Source: Thermodesulfovibrionales bacterium (lineage in GTDB: Bacteria > Nitrospirota > Thermodesulfovibrionia > Thermodesulfovibrionales > SM23-35). Taken from it: DNA of 20,628 bases. The notes beneath the pieces were generated by a model. The model worked only from the letters and a program-made list of their open reading frames with translations, was not told the DNA's origin and did not search any database. A program made the position numbers and the translations under genes. Positions 7,223 to 15,363 of the stretch are shown here, piece by piece (positions within the stretch are counted from its first letter, which is position 1; every line of letters begins with the position of its first letter). The DNA lies in the NCBI GenBank assembly GCA_020053565.1, contig JAGVMY010000056.1, forward strand, positions 1-20,628, written 5' to 3'.

Positions 7223-8236
7223 TCAATTCACAATAATCTTCCCTGTCCCCTCTTTCACTTTACCTATGACATAGAAAGGCTCTCCGCTGGCACGAAATGT
7301 ATCTACTCTATCCTCAGGGAGTGTGATGAGTAGACCGCCGGATGTCTGCGGGTCTGAAAGGAGAAGTCTGTCTTCTTCGGTAAGAGCAGAAGATATCCCT
7401 ATTTTGCCTTCAAGAAATTCGAGGTTATTGTATGCTCCTTGAGGAACCATTCCTTCGGCTATCATTTCCCGCACCTTTGATAAGACAGGGACTTCTTTGT
7501 ATGATAGGACAAAATCAAGTAAGGTATCTCTGACCATATTATAGGCATGGCCGAGGAGGCCAAAACCAGTCACATCAGTCGCAGACGTTGCACCCGATTC
7601 AACAGCCATTTGAGCTGCTTTATCATTAAGTCTGAGCATCCATTCTACTGCTTCCTGAAGGTCTTTATCGGAAAGTTTTCTACCTTTGAGTGCTGTGGTC
7701 AGAATACCAATGCCAAGAGGCTTTGTAAGAATTATGATATCACCAGGCTGTGAACCTTTCTGACGCAATATTTTATTTCTTTCGATAGTGCCTGTTACTG
7801 ATAAGCCAAATTTAAGCTCAGGATCTTCAAAACTGTGACCACCGATTAAAACCACACCTGCCTTATTGAGAGTGCTTATTGCTCCTCTCAGTATTTCTTT
7901 CACCACCTCAGGCCCAAAATCACATGATGAAAAACCTACCAGGGCTAAGGCAGTCAAGGGTTTTCCTCCCATAGCATAGACATCACTGAGAGAATTTGCT
8001 GCACTGATAGAGCCGAATGTAAATGGGTCATTGACCACAGGTGTGATGATATCAACAGTCTCTACTATTGCCTGACCATCTGACAGAAGATAGACTCCTG
8101 CGTCATCCCCAAGCCCGACAATGACAGTCTCGTCAGTGATCTGTGTGATTGAGCTGATAATTTTTTCCAGGTCCGACGGACCCAGTTTTCCAGCTCAACC
8201 TGCTGCTTTTACTTTTTCTGTTAACCTGTAATCCAT
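7223..8236 (-). CDS. selD: Selenide, water dikinase SelD, itself a selenoprotein (in-frame UGA)
   Basis: SelD converts selenide and ATP to selenophosphate, the selenium donor for selenocysteine and selenouridine. A frame that stops at UGA would open only at V67 (GTG 8038), losing the active site. Reading through the UGA at 8197-8195 gives MDYRLTEKVKAAGUAGKLGPSDL-, with Sec14 at the known catalytic Cys/Sec position and K17 as the partner lysine. Next come the ATP/metal region GLGDDAGVY (41-49), TVDIITP (61-66), AANSLSDVYAMGGKP and the C-terminal DPQTSGGLL. The full length of 337 residues fits the family. The ATG at 8236 lies 16 bp inside the end of pit, with AAGGGA 8 bases upstream, so it is translationally coupled to pit. 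A hairpin of SECIS type follows the UGA. Confidence 0.95.
8167..8197 (-). promoter_or_regulatory. Bacterial SECIS-type hairpin and Sec UGA codon of selD
   Basis: On the minus strand UGA (8197-8195) is followed 14 to 15 bases later by GGTCC-GTC-GGACC (8182-8170), a perfect 5-bp stem that can be extended by a G-T pair. The apical loop begins with G, 18 bases after the UGA. Bacterial SECIS rules as I know them ask for a loop G about 16-37 bases from the UGA, so position and loop agree. SelB would bind here to deliver Sec-tRNA. Confidence 0.75.
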
Positions 8237-9219
8237 AAATGTATTCCCTTACATATCGCCCATGCAAGGAGTGCACAGGCAGGTAAGGTGATTATCCATG
8301 CAAGGATGATATTCCCTCCAACTCCCCATCGAACTGCTGAGAGCCTCTTGGATGCACCTACACCCATTATGGTAGACGAAATCACATGGGTTGTTGAAAG
8401 GGGAAGGCCGATTCTGGATGCAATCTCAATAATCGTGGCTGCTGATGTCTCAGCAGCAAACCCGTGAATGGGTTGAAGGTGAACTAAACGCATACCCAGT
8501 GTCTTTATAATTCTCCAGCCTCCGAATGCGGTACCAAGCGCCATAGTTATTGCACACGCTCCGATTACCCAGTACGGGACGTGAAACTCAGGAAGGTGAT
8601 AGTAACTCACCAGTGCCATGGTGATAATCCCCATTATTTTTTGAGCATCATTGCTTCCGTGGCTGAAAGCCATATAAGCTGCCGATACAATCTGAAGTCT
8701 GCCAAAAAGGCCACCGACCAATGAGGGTGAAGATTCTCTAACCAATCGTACGAGTAATAACATAAAGAGAAAGCCCAGTATAAGTGCGATTACAGGAGAA
8801 AAAATCAACCCTGCAAGTACCTTATAGACTCCTTTCATAATGATCACATTGGTTCCTGCTGTTGCGATCGCAGCACCTACCAAACCTGAAAGTATGGCAT
8901 GACTTGAAGATGTGGGAAGGCCGAAATACCATGTGATTATGTTCCATATTATAGCGGCTGTAAGAGCAGAAATAATGGTGACCTGTGTGACACATGCAGC
9001 CTCTACCAGGCCTACCCCAACTGTTTTCGCCACTGCAGTCCCTGATAATGCACCAACCAGGTTTAATATCGCTGCCATTGATATAGCTACTTTGGGAGAT
9101 AAAACCCGTGTTGATACTGATGTAGCGATTGCGTTTGCGGCGTCGCTAAAACCGTTAATAAAATCGAAGATAAGTGCGAGAACTATTACACAGAGGAGGA
9201 GAAAGTAGGTATCAGGCAT
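8221..9219 (-). CDS. pit: PiT family inorganic phosphate transporter
   Basis: This is a low-affinity phosphate importer of the inner membrane, 332 residues with about ten hydrophobic helices. The two PiT signature repeats are visible as GFSDAANAIATSVSTRVLSP (residues 23-42) and FSHGSNDAQKIMGII (185-199). Between them are the LPTSSSHAILSGLVGA loop (101-116) and its C-terminal counterpart LPLSTTHVISSTIMGVG. It starts 8 bp inside the upstream DUF47 gene, and its last 16 bp overlap the start of selD. The three genes are therefore almost certainly one coupled operon. PiT proteins carry phosphate with a cation. Some phosphate transporters also carry selenite, which may explain the link to selD. Confidence 0.95.
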   Translation of the reverse strand: MPDTYFLLLCVIVLALIFDFINGFSDAANAIATSVSTRVLSPKVAISMAAILNLVGALSGTAVAKTVGVGLVEAACVTQVTIISALTAAIIWNIITWYFGLPTSSSHAILSGLVGAAIATAGTNVIIMKGVYKVLAGLIFSPVIALILGFLFMLLLVRLVRESSPSLVGGLFGRLQIVSAAYMAFSHGSNDAQKIMGIITMALVSYYHLPEFHVPYWVIGACAITMALGTAFGGWRIIKTLGMRLVHLQPIHGFAAETSAATIIEIASRIGLPLSTTHVISSTIMGVGASKRLSAVRWGVGGNIILAWIITLPACALLAWAICKGIHLWITG

Positions 9220-9829
9220 ACTTGAGCACTATGCCCTCAAGTATGTTTGCAACATCTTCGCACCTATCTGATGCATCTTCGAGGTGCTCATAGATCTCTT
9301 TCCATTTGATAATGAGGATGGGGTCTGCTACGGTATCAAATAATGTTCCGAGTGCATCTCTGAAGCCCCTGTCTATTTTATTTTCAAGCCTGTTTATCTC
9401 AATGCAATATTCCTGGACATGGGCGTAATTCTTTTCTCTCAGTGCTTTTATCGCTTTATGTACCATCTCACAAGTTGTAAGAAGGTCTTTCGACATTGAA
9501 ATCGCCTCTTTTGTGGATGCCTTTAATTTAAATACGGTAAGCCTGTCAGCTGCTGCCCAGATAAGGTCCATGATATCATCTAATCCACATGTAAGGGCGT
9601 GTAAATCCTCTCTGTCCAGGGGTGTCACAAAAGTTTTGTTGAGTTGCTTCATGACGTCATGGGTAAATATGTCGTTCTCCTGCTCTAACTCATGTATCTC
9701 TTTTGCCCAGGAATCGACGTTGCTGAAGTTTTCCATAAGTGCAACAAAGAGGGTACATGCATGTGAGGTGTTCGCTGCCATTTTTTCAAATATCTCATAG
9801 AAGTTTACAGTTTTTTGAAATAGTTTCAA
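9212..9829 (-). CDS. DUF47 / PhoU-like protein, PiT accessory
   Basis: The 205-residue, mostly helical product belongs to the DUF47 (TIGR00153) family, distantly related to PhoU. It is typically encoded next to pit and thought to modulate that transporter. Recognisable segments are ELEQENDIFTHDVMKQLNKTFVTPLDREDLHALTCGLDDIMDLI (residues about 47-90) and the C-terminal KWKEIYEHLEDASDRCEDVANILE. The acidic/histidine positions in both repeats are metal-binding in PhoU-like folds. Its start is TTG at 9829, with GAAGGAG about 10 bases upstream and no nearer ATG. It overlaps pit by 8 bp and is the first gene of the DUF47-pit-selD operon. Confidence 0.93.
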   Translation of the reverse strand: MKLFQKTVNFYEIFEKMAANTSHACTLFVALMENFSNVDSWAKEIHELEQENDIFTHDVMKQLNKTFVTPLDREDLHALTCGLDDIMDLIWAAADRLTVFKLKASTKEAISMSKDLLTTCEMVHKAIKALREKNYAHVQEYCIEINRLENKIDRGFRDALGTLFDTVADPILIIKWKEIYEHLEDASDRCEDVANILEGIVLKYA

Positions 9830-9876
9830 ATGTATTATGCTCCTTCAAGAAAATAAAGAAAATTTTAACCCTTTTT

Positions 9877-9906
9877 AATATAAAAGAATAAACACTTTAA
9901 AGTCAA
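9877..9906 (-). promoter_or_regulatory. Sigma-70-like promoter of the DUF47-pit-selD operon
   Basis: On the minus strand TTGACT (9906-9901), an 18-base spacer and TATATT (9882-9877) each differ from consensus by one base. Transcription would start near 9870, leaving about 40 bases of leader that contains the GAAGGAG ribosome binding site. No operator is evident. Confidence 0.6.
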
Positions 9907-9938
9907 TGTATGTTAAAGAGGGGTTAAGAATGAAGAGT

Positions 9939-11048
9939 CTATTCTGGTATCTTACTGAATAAATACCCTGCAACAGTTCCGAATAGCACAGGCACAAGCC
10001 ATGTTGCAATGACTGGTGGTGCTATTCCTGCATATCCCATTGAAAGCATAAAGGTGTAGGTAAACCAGTAGATAATGCTTATAAAGAGTCCAAGACCTGC
10101 GACGAATAGTCCTTTCCCAACCAGGCCCTTCATCGAAAGAGATATGCCGAGGATAATCATAAAGAAGTTTGTGAGAGGGTATGATATCTTTGAGTTCAGA
10201 TCCACGACCAGTTTTGTGTTCTTGAACCCTGCTATTCTTAATCTATTTGCATACCCATAGAGCTCACCTATACCCATCTCATCTGGTTTCTTTATCTCCT
10301 CACTGAAAAAGTCAGGAGATTCAAGATAGTGGTAATCCATCTTTGATATCTTACTGACCTTCCCGCTGTCAATGTCGTAAATGGTTACTTTTTTCAGTCT
10401 CCATAAACTCTCAGCATTTTGAACTTTGTCCGCCATGGCGGATGAACTTTTATTGTTAATCCATTCTGCTTCTTCTGCCTCTATTCTCTTCTCAAGAAAA
10501 TCTTTTCCGATGACAAAAATGCTCATCCCTCGCGCAAGTTTTCTCTCAGGGATATAGAGTTCAATCCTGACTGGTGAACCATCTGTACCCTTTAGCCAGA
10601 GAGTGCCGTCTTTAAAGAGGAGCTTTTTCTCTTTTTTCATAAGGGTGTTTTTTAAATCATTCGACCTTCTTGAAAAATCAGGGACAACAGTCTCTCCAAC
10701 AACAAAGGCAAATATGCTTAACACTATTCCCGCGATAATAAATGGATATAAAAGGGTCTTTAATTTTCCGCCGGTAGCCTTGATTGCGACAATTTCTTTA
10801 TTACGTGACGCCTGACTGAATATAAACAGGCTGCATATGAGCATAGCAGCCGGAAGAAGGTAAAGAAGATACTTGGGAAAGTTAAAAATAGCATAGAGCA
10901 GAAGGCTCCTAAGATCTGGCCTGCTCGGCATGAAGTCATCTATCTTGTCGATAAGATCAAGGATACTGAATATCGAAGCAAGCCCTATCCCTATAAGGGC
11001 CAGAAGCTTGAAGAATTCTTTAAGGTAATGTCGCTGGAGTATTAACAT
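9939..11048 (-). CDS. lptG: LPS export permease LptG (YjgP/YjgQ family)
   Basis: LptG is one of two membrane subunits of the LptBFG transporter that extracts lipopolysaccharide from the inner membrane. The 369-residue product has the expected plan. Three helices come first (about residues 10-30, 50-75, 98-120), with the coupling-helix segment SRNKEIVAIKATGGK between two of them. A periplasmic beta-jellyroll follows (about 135-265), then three C-terminal helices (LTNFFMIILGISLSMKGL onward). Compared with relatives, the jellyroll contains an extra stretch around residues 196-214 (NKSSSAMADKVQNAESLW). It is encoded by a perfect palindrome and direct repeats. It lies 31 bp after lptF. The ATP-binding subunit LptB is not in the window. 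Confidence 0.92.
   Translation of the reverse strand: MLILQRHYLKEFFKLLALIGIGLASIFSILDLIDKIDDFMPSRPDLRSLLLYAIFNFPKYLLYLLPAAMLICSLFIFSQASRNKEIVAIKATGGKLKTLLYPFIIAGIVLSIFAFVVGETVVPDFSRRSNDLKNTLMKKEKKLLFKDGTLWLKGTDGSPVRIELYIPERKLARGMSIFVIGKDFLEKRIEAEEAEWINNKSSSAMADKVQNAESLWRLKKVTIYDIDSGKVSKISKMDYHYLESPDFFSEEIKKPDEMGIGELYGYANRLRIAGFKNTKLVVDLNSKISYPLTNFFMIILGISLSMKGLVGKGLFVAGLGLFISIIYWFTYTFMLSMGYAGIAPPVIATWLVPVLFGTVAGYLFSKIPE
10421..10450. repeat. Palindrome with flanking direct repeats inside lptG
   Basis: TCCGCCATGGCGGA (10429-10442) is a perfect 14-bp palindrome. It is flanked by GAACTTT at 10421-10427 and 10444-10450. The direct repeats look like a 7-bp target duplication around a 16-bp insert. 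However, their spacing of 23 bp is not a multiple of three, so simple removal would shift the frame. Core sequence CCGCC/GGCGG is shared with the elements in rnpB and before clpB. Confidence 0.55.
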
Positions 11049-11079
11049 TGAAAAAGTTAAATGTTGAAAGTTTCATTTT

Positions 11080-12147
11080 TCATTTTAAGCTTTCCTTTTT
11101 GAATATCCATAGTGCAAATAATCCGAGAATAACAGTTGGAGTCCATGCACCAATGTAATGAGCTATCTTCCCGGCCCTCACAAGATTCTCACCGTATATG
11201 AGAATCACATAATACACAGTAAACACTGCCAACCCCAGAGCCAGTCCACCGAGTTTACCTGACTTTCCTGCCATCAGAGCAAGTGGTGGACCAAAAAAGA
11301 TAAGAATGACACACAGTAAAGGCAATGAGAGCCTTCTATGAAATTCAAGTTGCAAGGATACAGCACGGGATATTTCTGCTTGTTTTGTCTCTTTAATCAG
11401 TTCAAAAGGGGTAAGTTCTGCATTTTTTCTGGATGGTGCATCTGTTTCAAGTCTGAGTACTATGTTGTATTTTTCGAAAAACAATTCAGTCGTGCTCTCT
11501 CCCCTTGCAATATGGATATATCCATCTTTAAGGTACATACTTGTATTAAGCCCTTCTGATACAGAGAGCTTCCCTTCCTTTGCCATCAAAATCCTCGGTT
11601 CATTCTTATTCCGTCCGTCATATATAAAAATACCTGAGATTGTATCAGTAGATGGCTTTTCCTTAATGATAATCACAATATCTTTGAATGATGTATTGAA
11701 TGTGCCTGCTTCAATCGCAAGAGGAGTACGAGTTGTGATGATAGTCGTGATTACATCCCTGAGTCTTACACTACTTTTCGGCCCTATATAAAAACTCACC
11801 GCCATATTTAATAAAAAACATAACGCACCGAGTATCATAACAGGTTTAGAGATCTCCTTAAAGTCCATGCCACTCACTCTGAGGATTATAAGTTCGTTGT
11901 CAAGATTGAGACGTCCATAAACAACGAGTGTGGAGAGAAGAAGTGCCATAGGTATGGTGAGTAAAAACAGCTGTGTCTGGAGGTAAATGATGAGTTGAGC
12001 CATGTCTATAATTGATACACCAATGCCCGAGAGAAACCTGCTCAACCTGAGCAGTTTCTCCATCATCAGGATAAAATTGAGAAAGGCAAGACTGATGAGA
12101 AAGGTAACAGCCAATTCCTTCACTATTGATTTGTGTAGTATCTTCAT
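11080..12147 (-). CDS. lptF: LPS export permease LptF (YjgP/YjgQ family)
   Basis: This is the partner permease of LptG in the LptBFG lipopolysaccharide exporter. It shows three N-terminal helices, the coupling motif YGRLNLDNELIILRVSGMD, a periplasmic beta domain (about residues 120-260) and three C-terminal helices starting at LEFHRRLSLPLLCVILIFFGPPLALM. The longest frame begins at a GTG (12186, 368 residues). The ATG at 12147 is preferred: it gives MKILHKSIVKELAVTFL, the usual family start, with AGGTGA about 10 bases upstream. About 190 bp separate it from the clpB stop upstream, and lptG follows after 31 bp. The F/G assignment rests on order and similarity and could be reversed. Confidence 0.9.
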   Translation of the reverse strand: MKILHKSIVKELAVTFLISLAFLNFILMMEKLLRLSRFLSGIGVSIIDMAQLIIYLQTQLFLLTIPMALLLSTLVVYGRLNLDNELIILRVSGMDFKEISKPVMILGALCFLLNMAVSFYIGPKSSVRLRDVITTIITTRTPLAIEAGTFNTSFKDIVIIIKEKPSTDTISGIFIYDGRNKNEPRILMAKEGKLSVSEGLNTSMYLKDGYIHIARGESTTELFFEKYNIVLRLETDAPSRKNAELTPFELIKETKQAEISRAVSLQLEFHRRLSLPLLCVILIFFGPPLALMAGKSGKLGGLALGLAVFTVYYVILIYGENLVRAGKIAHYIGAWTPTVILGLFALWIFKKESLK

Positions 12148-12340
12148 GGCTTGATTTTCACCTATTTTAGCATAATCCTGCGTCACGCCCTTTAATGCAA
12201 AGAAAATTGTTTATGATGATGTCATGAAATTCTCAGGAAGAAACGTGTCTGTATTTTAATAGCAAAGGATTGGCTGGGAGAGCAACAGGAACCATTATTC
12301 AGTGTCACCCTATTTATGACGACGACTCGATTGCTCCATG

Positions 12341-14986
12341 CTAAGACCTAAGAGCTTTTATCTCTACCTCTGCCTCCTTCCTGAATATGATCTCATCATT
12401 TTCAAAGTTAACCTCAACCGTATCACCTTCCTTAAAAGTCCCATCAAGAATTTTCAATGCAAGGGGGTTCAATATCTCTCTCTGGAGGGCTCTCTTCAAT
12501 GGCCTTGCACCATAAACAGGATCAAAGCCAACCTCTGCAAAATATTCTTTCGCACTCTCTGTCAGTTTTATATCAACATTTTTCTCCTTGATATATTTCT
12601 TCATCCTGTTCACCTGTATCCCGACAATCTGAGTCAAGAGCTTCTTTGTGAGAGGATTAAAGATAATGATTTCATCAACTCTGTTGAGAAATTCTGGCCT
12701 GAAAAACATTTTAAGATCCTCCAGAACTTTTTCTTTCAGATCATCATTGCTCCCTACCCAGTATGCATCAGGTCTCTTAGCCCTCTCTTCAAGCATCTCC
12801 TGTATATGTGTACCCCCGATATTTGATGTCATGATAACTACGGTATTTCTGAAATCCACTGTCCTTCCATGGCTGTCGGTAAGCCTTCCGTCATCGAGCA
12901 GTTGAAGTAGGAGGTTAAATACCTCTGGATGGGCCTTTTCAACCTCGTCAAAGAGAATTACGGAATAGGGTTTTCTCCTCACAGCCTCAGTAAGCTGACC
13001 GCCTTCTTCATATCCAACATATCCTGGAGGCGCACCGATAAGCCTAGAGACTGTATGTCTTTCCTGATATTCAGACATGTCTATCCTTATCATTACGTTT
13101 TCATCGTCAAACAAAAACTCTGCAAGTGCCCTCGCAAGTTCAGTTTTACCCACACCAGTTGGACCAAGGAATATGAAAGAACCTATAGGTCTGTTCGGAT
13201 CCTGAATTCCTGCACGTGCCCGTCTCACTGCATTTGACACAGCCTCAATTGCCTCATCCTGTCCAACAACCCTCTGCCTGAGACGTTCATCCATGTGGAT
13301 CAGTTTCTGTATTTCTCCCTCAAGCATCCTGCTCACAGGGATTCCTGTCCATTTTGAAACAACCTCTGCAACATCCTCTTCATCCACTTCTTCCTTCAAC
13401 ATCTTACTTCTCTCCTGTGCCTCAAGAAGTTTCTTGTTTTCCTCTTCAAGAGCCTTCTGCAGTTCAAGTAATCTTCCATATCTGAGTTCCGCTGCCTTTG
13501 CGAGGTCTCCTTCACGCTCTGCTCTCTCTGACTCTATCTTTGTCTTCTCGATCTGCTCCTTATGTCCGCGTATCTTTGCGATGATTTCCTTTTCGCTCAT
13601 CCATTGAACCCTTAGTTCATCACGTTTCACCTGGAGTTCAGCCATCTCTTTCATTATTTTCTGGAGTTTATCTTTTGAATCTTTTGAGTCTTCTCTCATC
13701 ACTGCCTGCTTTTCAATCTCATACTGACGCAACTTTCTCTCAATCTCGTCAAGCTCTACAGGCATACTGTCTATCTCCATCCTGAGTTTCGATGCAGACT
13801 CATCAATAAGGTCAATTGCCTTATCAGGAAGAAACCTGTCTGTGATATATCTGTTTGACAGTACTGCAGCAGAAATCAATGCCGAGTCTTTAATCTTTAC
13901 GCCGTGATGAACTTCATACCTTTCCTTAAGACCGCGCAGGATTGATATCGTGTCTTCAACGGTCGGTTCCTTAATAAGGATAGGCAGGAACCTCCTTTCA
14001 AGTGCAGGGTCTTTTTCTATATGCTTTCTGTACTCGTCAATCGTTGTTGCACCAACACATCTCAGGTCTCCTCTTGCCAGGGCAGGTTTTAGCATGTTTG
14101 ATGCATCTATCGCACCCTCTGCTGCACCAGCGCCAACAAGGGTATGAAGTTCATCTATGAATAAAATAACCTTCCCTTCTGCCTGCTCTATATCCTTCAA
14201 AACCGCCTTTAATCTTTCCTCAAATTCTCCCCTGAATTTTGAGCCGGCAACAATTGCACCCATATCAAGTGCAACCACCTTCTTGTCTTTTAATGTTTCA
14301 GGCACGTCACCCGCAACAATCCTTTGTGCAAGCCCCTCTACTATAGCGGTCTTTCCTACACCCGGATCACCAATAAGCACAGGATTGTTCTTTGTTCTCC
14401 TTGAAAGGACCTGTATTATCCTTCTTATCTCATCATCCCTTCCTATAACAGGGTCGAGCTTCCCCTTTCTCGCAAGCTCCGTGAGGTCACGGCTATATCT
14501 CTTGAGTGCCTGATATTTTTCTTCAGGAGTAGGGTCTGTGACGCGCTGTGCACCTCTTATCTCTCTCATCACCGAAAGGACTTTATCAGCAGTTGTCCCA
14601 TATCTTTTTAAGAGATCAGAACATGATCCACCTATTGAGAGAAGAGATTGAAGCAGATGTTCTACACTCACATATTCATCTTTAAGATGTTCTGCTTCCT
14701 TTGTAGCCTTTTCTAATACCTCCTTTAATCTTGGAGATACATAAATCTGTCCTAAAGGAGTTGCTCCAATGACCTTCGGAAATTTCTCTATTGCCTCTTC
14801 GACATCCTGCTGGAGCGCAGTTATATTTATCCCCAGCTTTTTAAGTATCTGGCATGCGACGCCTTCATCGTCTTCGAGCAATGCCCAGAGGAGGTGCTCA
14901 GCATCAAGCTGCTGGTTACCCTTTCTTTCTGCAAGCCTCTGAGCAGCCTGTATTGCCTCCTGACTCTTTATCGTAAGTTTATCCAT
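12341..14986 (-). CDS. clpB: ATP-dependent protein disaggregase ClpB
   Basis: ClpB is a hexameric AAA+ chaperone that, with DnaK/DnaJ, pulls polypeptides out of aggregates. The 881-residue product has all expected parts. These are the Clp_N repeats (1-145), the first AAA+ module with Walker A GDPGVGKT (206-213) and Walker B VILFIDE (273-279), and the long coiled-coil M domain (about 410-530). That domain separates ClpB from ClpA/ClpC. The second module has GPTGVGKT (608-615), pore loop GYVGYEEGG (655-663) and SVILFDEVEKAH (675-686). A strong GGAAGGAG lies 7 bases before the ATG and abuts a palindrome. It is the third gene of a dnaJ-hspR-clpB operon, 29 bp after hspR, consistent with HspR control of clpB in other phyla. 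Confidence 0.97.
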   Translation of the reverse strand: MDKLTIKSQEAIQAAQRLAERKGNQQLDAEHLLWALLEDDEGVACQILKKLGINITALQQDVEEAIEKFPKVIGATPLGQIYVSPRLKEVLEKATKEAEHLKDEYVSVEHLLQSLLSIGGSCSDLLKRYGTTADKVLSVMREIRGAQRVTDPTPEEKYQALKRYSRDLTELARKGKLDPVIGRDDEIRRIIQVLSRRTKNNPVLIGDPGVGKTAIVEGLAQRIVAGDVPETLKDKKVVALDMGAIVAGSKFRGEFEERLKAVLKDIEQAEGKVILFIDELHTLVGAGAAEGAIDASNMLKPALARGDLRCVGATTIDEYRKHIEKDPALERRFLPILIKEPTVEDTISILRGLKERYEVHHGVKIKDSALISAAVLSNRYITDRFLPDKAIDLIDESASKLRMEIDSMPVELDEIERKLRQYEIEKQAVMREDSKDSKDKLQKIMKEMAELQVKRDELRVQWMSEKEIIAKIRGHKEQIEKTKIESERAEREGDLAKAAELRYGRLLELQKALEEENKKLLEAQERSKMLKEEVDEEDVAEVVSKWTGIPVSRMLEGEIQKLIHMDERLRQRVVGQDEAIEAVSNAVRRARAGIQDPNRPIGSFIFLGPTGVGKTELARALAEFLFDDENVMIRIDMSEYQERHTVSRLIGAPPGYVGYEEGGQLTEAVRRKPYSVILFDEVEKAHPEVFNLLLQLLDDGRLTDSHGRTVDFRNTVVIMTSNIGGTHIQEMLEERAKRPDAYWVGSNDDLKEKVLEDLKMFFRPEFLNRVDEIIIFNPLTKKLLTQIVGIQVNRMKKYIKEKNVDIKLTESAKEYFAEVGFDPVYGARPLKRALQREILNPLALKILDGTFKEGDTVEVNFENDEIIFRKEAEVEIKALRS

Positions 14987-14998
14987 GAATGTTCTCCT

Positions 14999-15013
14999 TC
15001 CGCCTCAGGCGGA
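14999..15013. repeat. Palindrome between hspR and clpB, touching the clpB ribosome binding site
   Basis: TCCGCC-TCA-GGCGGA forms a perfect 6-bp hairpin filling half of the 29-bp hspR-clpB gap. On the minus-strand mRNA it ends GGCGGA and runs directly into AGGAG, so its 3' arm supplies part of the extended clpB Shine-Dalgarno. CCTT occurs on both sides (14996-14999 and 15014-15017). It belongs to the same CCGCC/GGCGG class as the elements in rnpB and lptG. Confidence 0.6.
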
Positions 15014-15015
15014 CC

Positions 15016-15363
15016 TTAATCTCCATAAAAAATCTTCTTCAGCCTTTCAGTAAAGTCACTTCGTATTTCATCTTCGAGAAAATTCATCATTTCCTCCATC
15101 TCTCTTTGCATGGCCTCAAGCCTGTGCATCATCCTGAGTATTACCTCAACTCCTGCCTTGTTCACACCGAGTTCTCTTGTAAGTCTTATGATCATGCCAA
15201 GCTTCTCCACATCCTCTTCTGAATAGAGCCTCAGCCTGTGCGTGCGCTTTGGTGTAACAAGACCTTCTCTTTCATATAGTCTTAGAGTCTGTGGATGAAC
15301 ATCGAGCATCTCAGCCACAATGCTTATTGTATAAAGAGGCTGTTTTTTATCTTTTATCGCCAT
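15016..15363 (-). CDS. hspR: Heat-shock repressor HspR (MerR family)
   Basis: HspR represses chaperone operons by binding HAIR operators and is thought to sense free DnaK. The 115-residue product has an N-terminal MerR winged helix (YTISIVAEMLDVHPQTLRLYEREGLVTPKRTHRLRLYSEEDV, about residues 11-52). The LYEREGL and RLYS segments are typical of HspR. A coiled-coil tail follows (HRLEAMQREMEEMMNFLEDEI). Its ATG overlaps the dnaJ stop as TAATG, and clpB follows. Location between dnaJ and clpB plus the HAIR-like site upstream of dnaJ make HspR far more likely than GlnR or another MerR member. Confidence 0.94.
   Translation of the reverse strand: MAIKDKKQPLYTISIVAEMLDVHPQTLRLYEREGLVTPKRTHRLRLYSEEDVEKLGMIIRLTRELGVNKAGVEVILRMMHRLEAMQREMEEMMNFLEDEIRSDFTERLKKIFYGD

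Noticed and set aside
7223..8038. SelD as a 271-residue protein starting at GTG 8038
   Set aside because: This lacks the active-site Cys/Sec segment. The UGA readthrough restores the complete family N-terminus with a proper ATG and ribosome binding site.
12341..14986. Long plus-strand open frames opposite clpB (several of 65-160 codons)
   Set aside because: They mirror clpB codons, have Ser/Leu-rich composition typical of antisense shadows, and lack ribosome binding sites.
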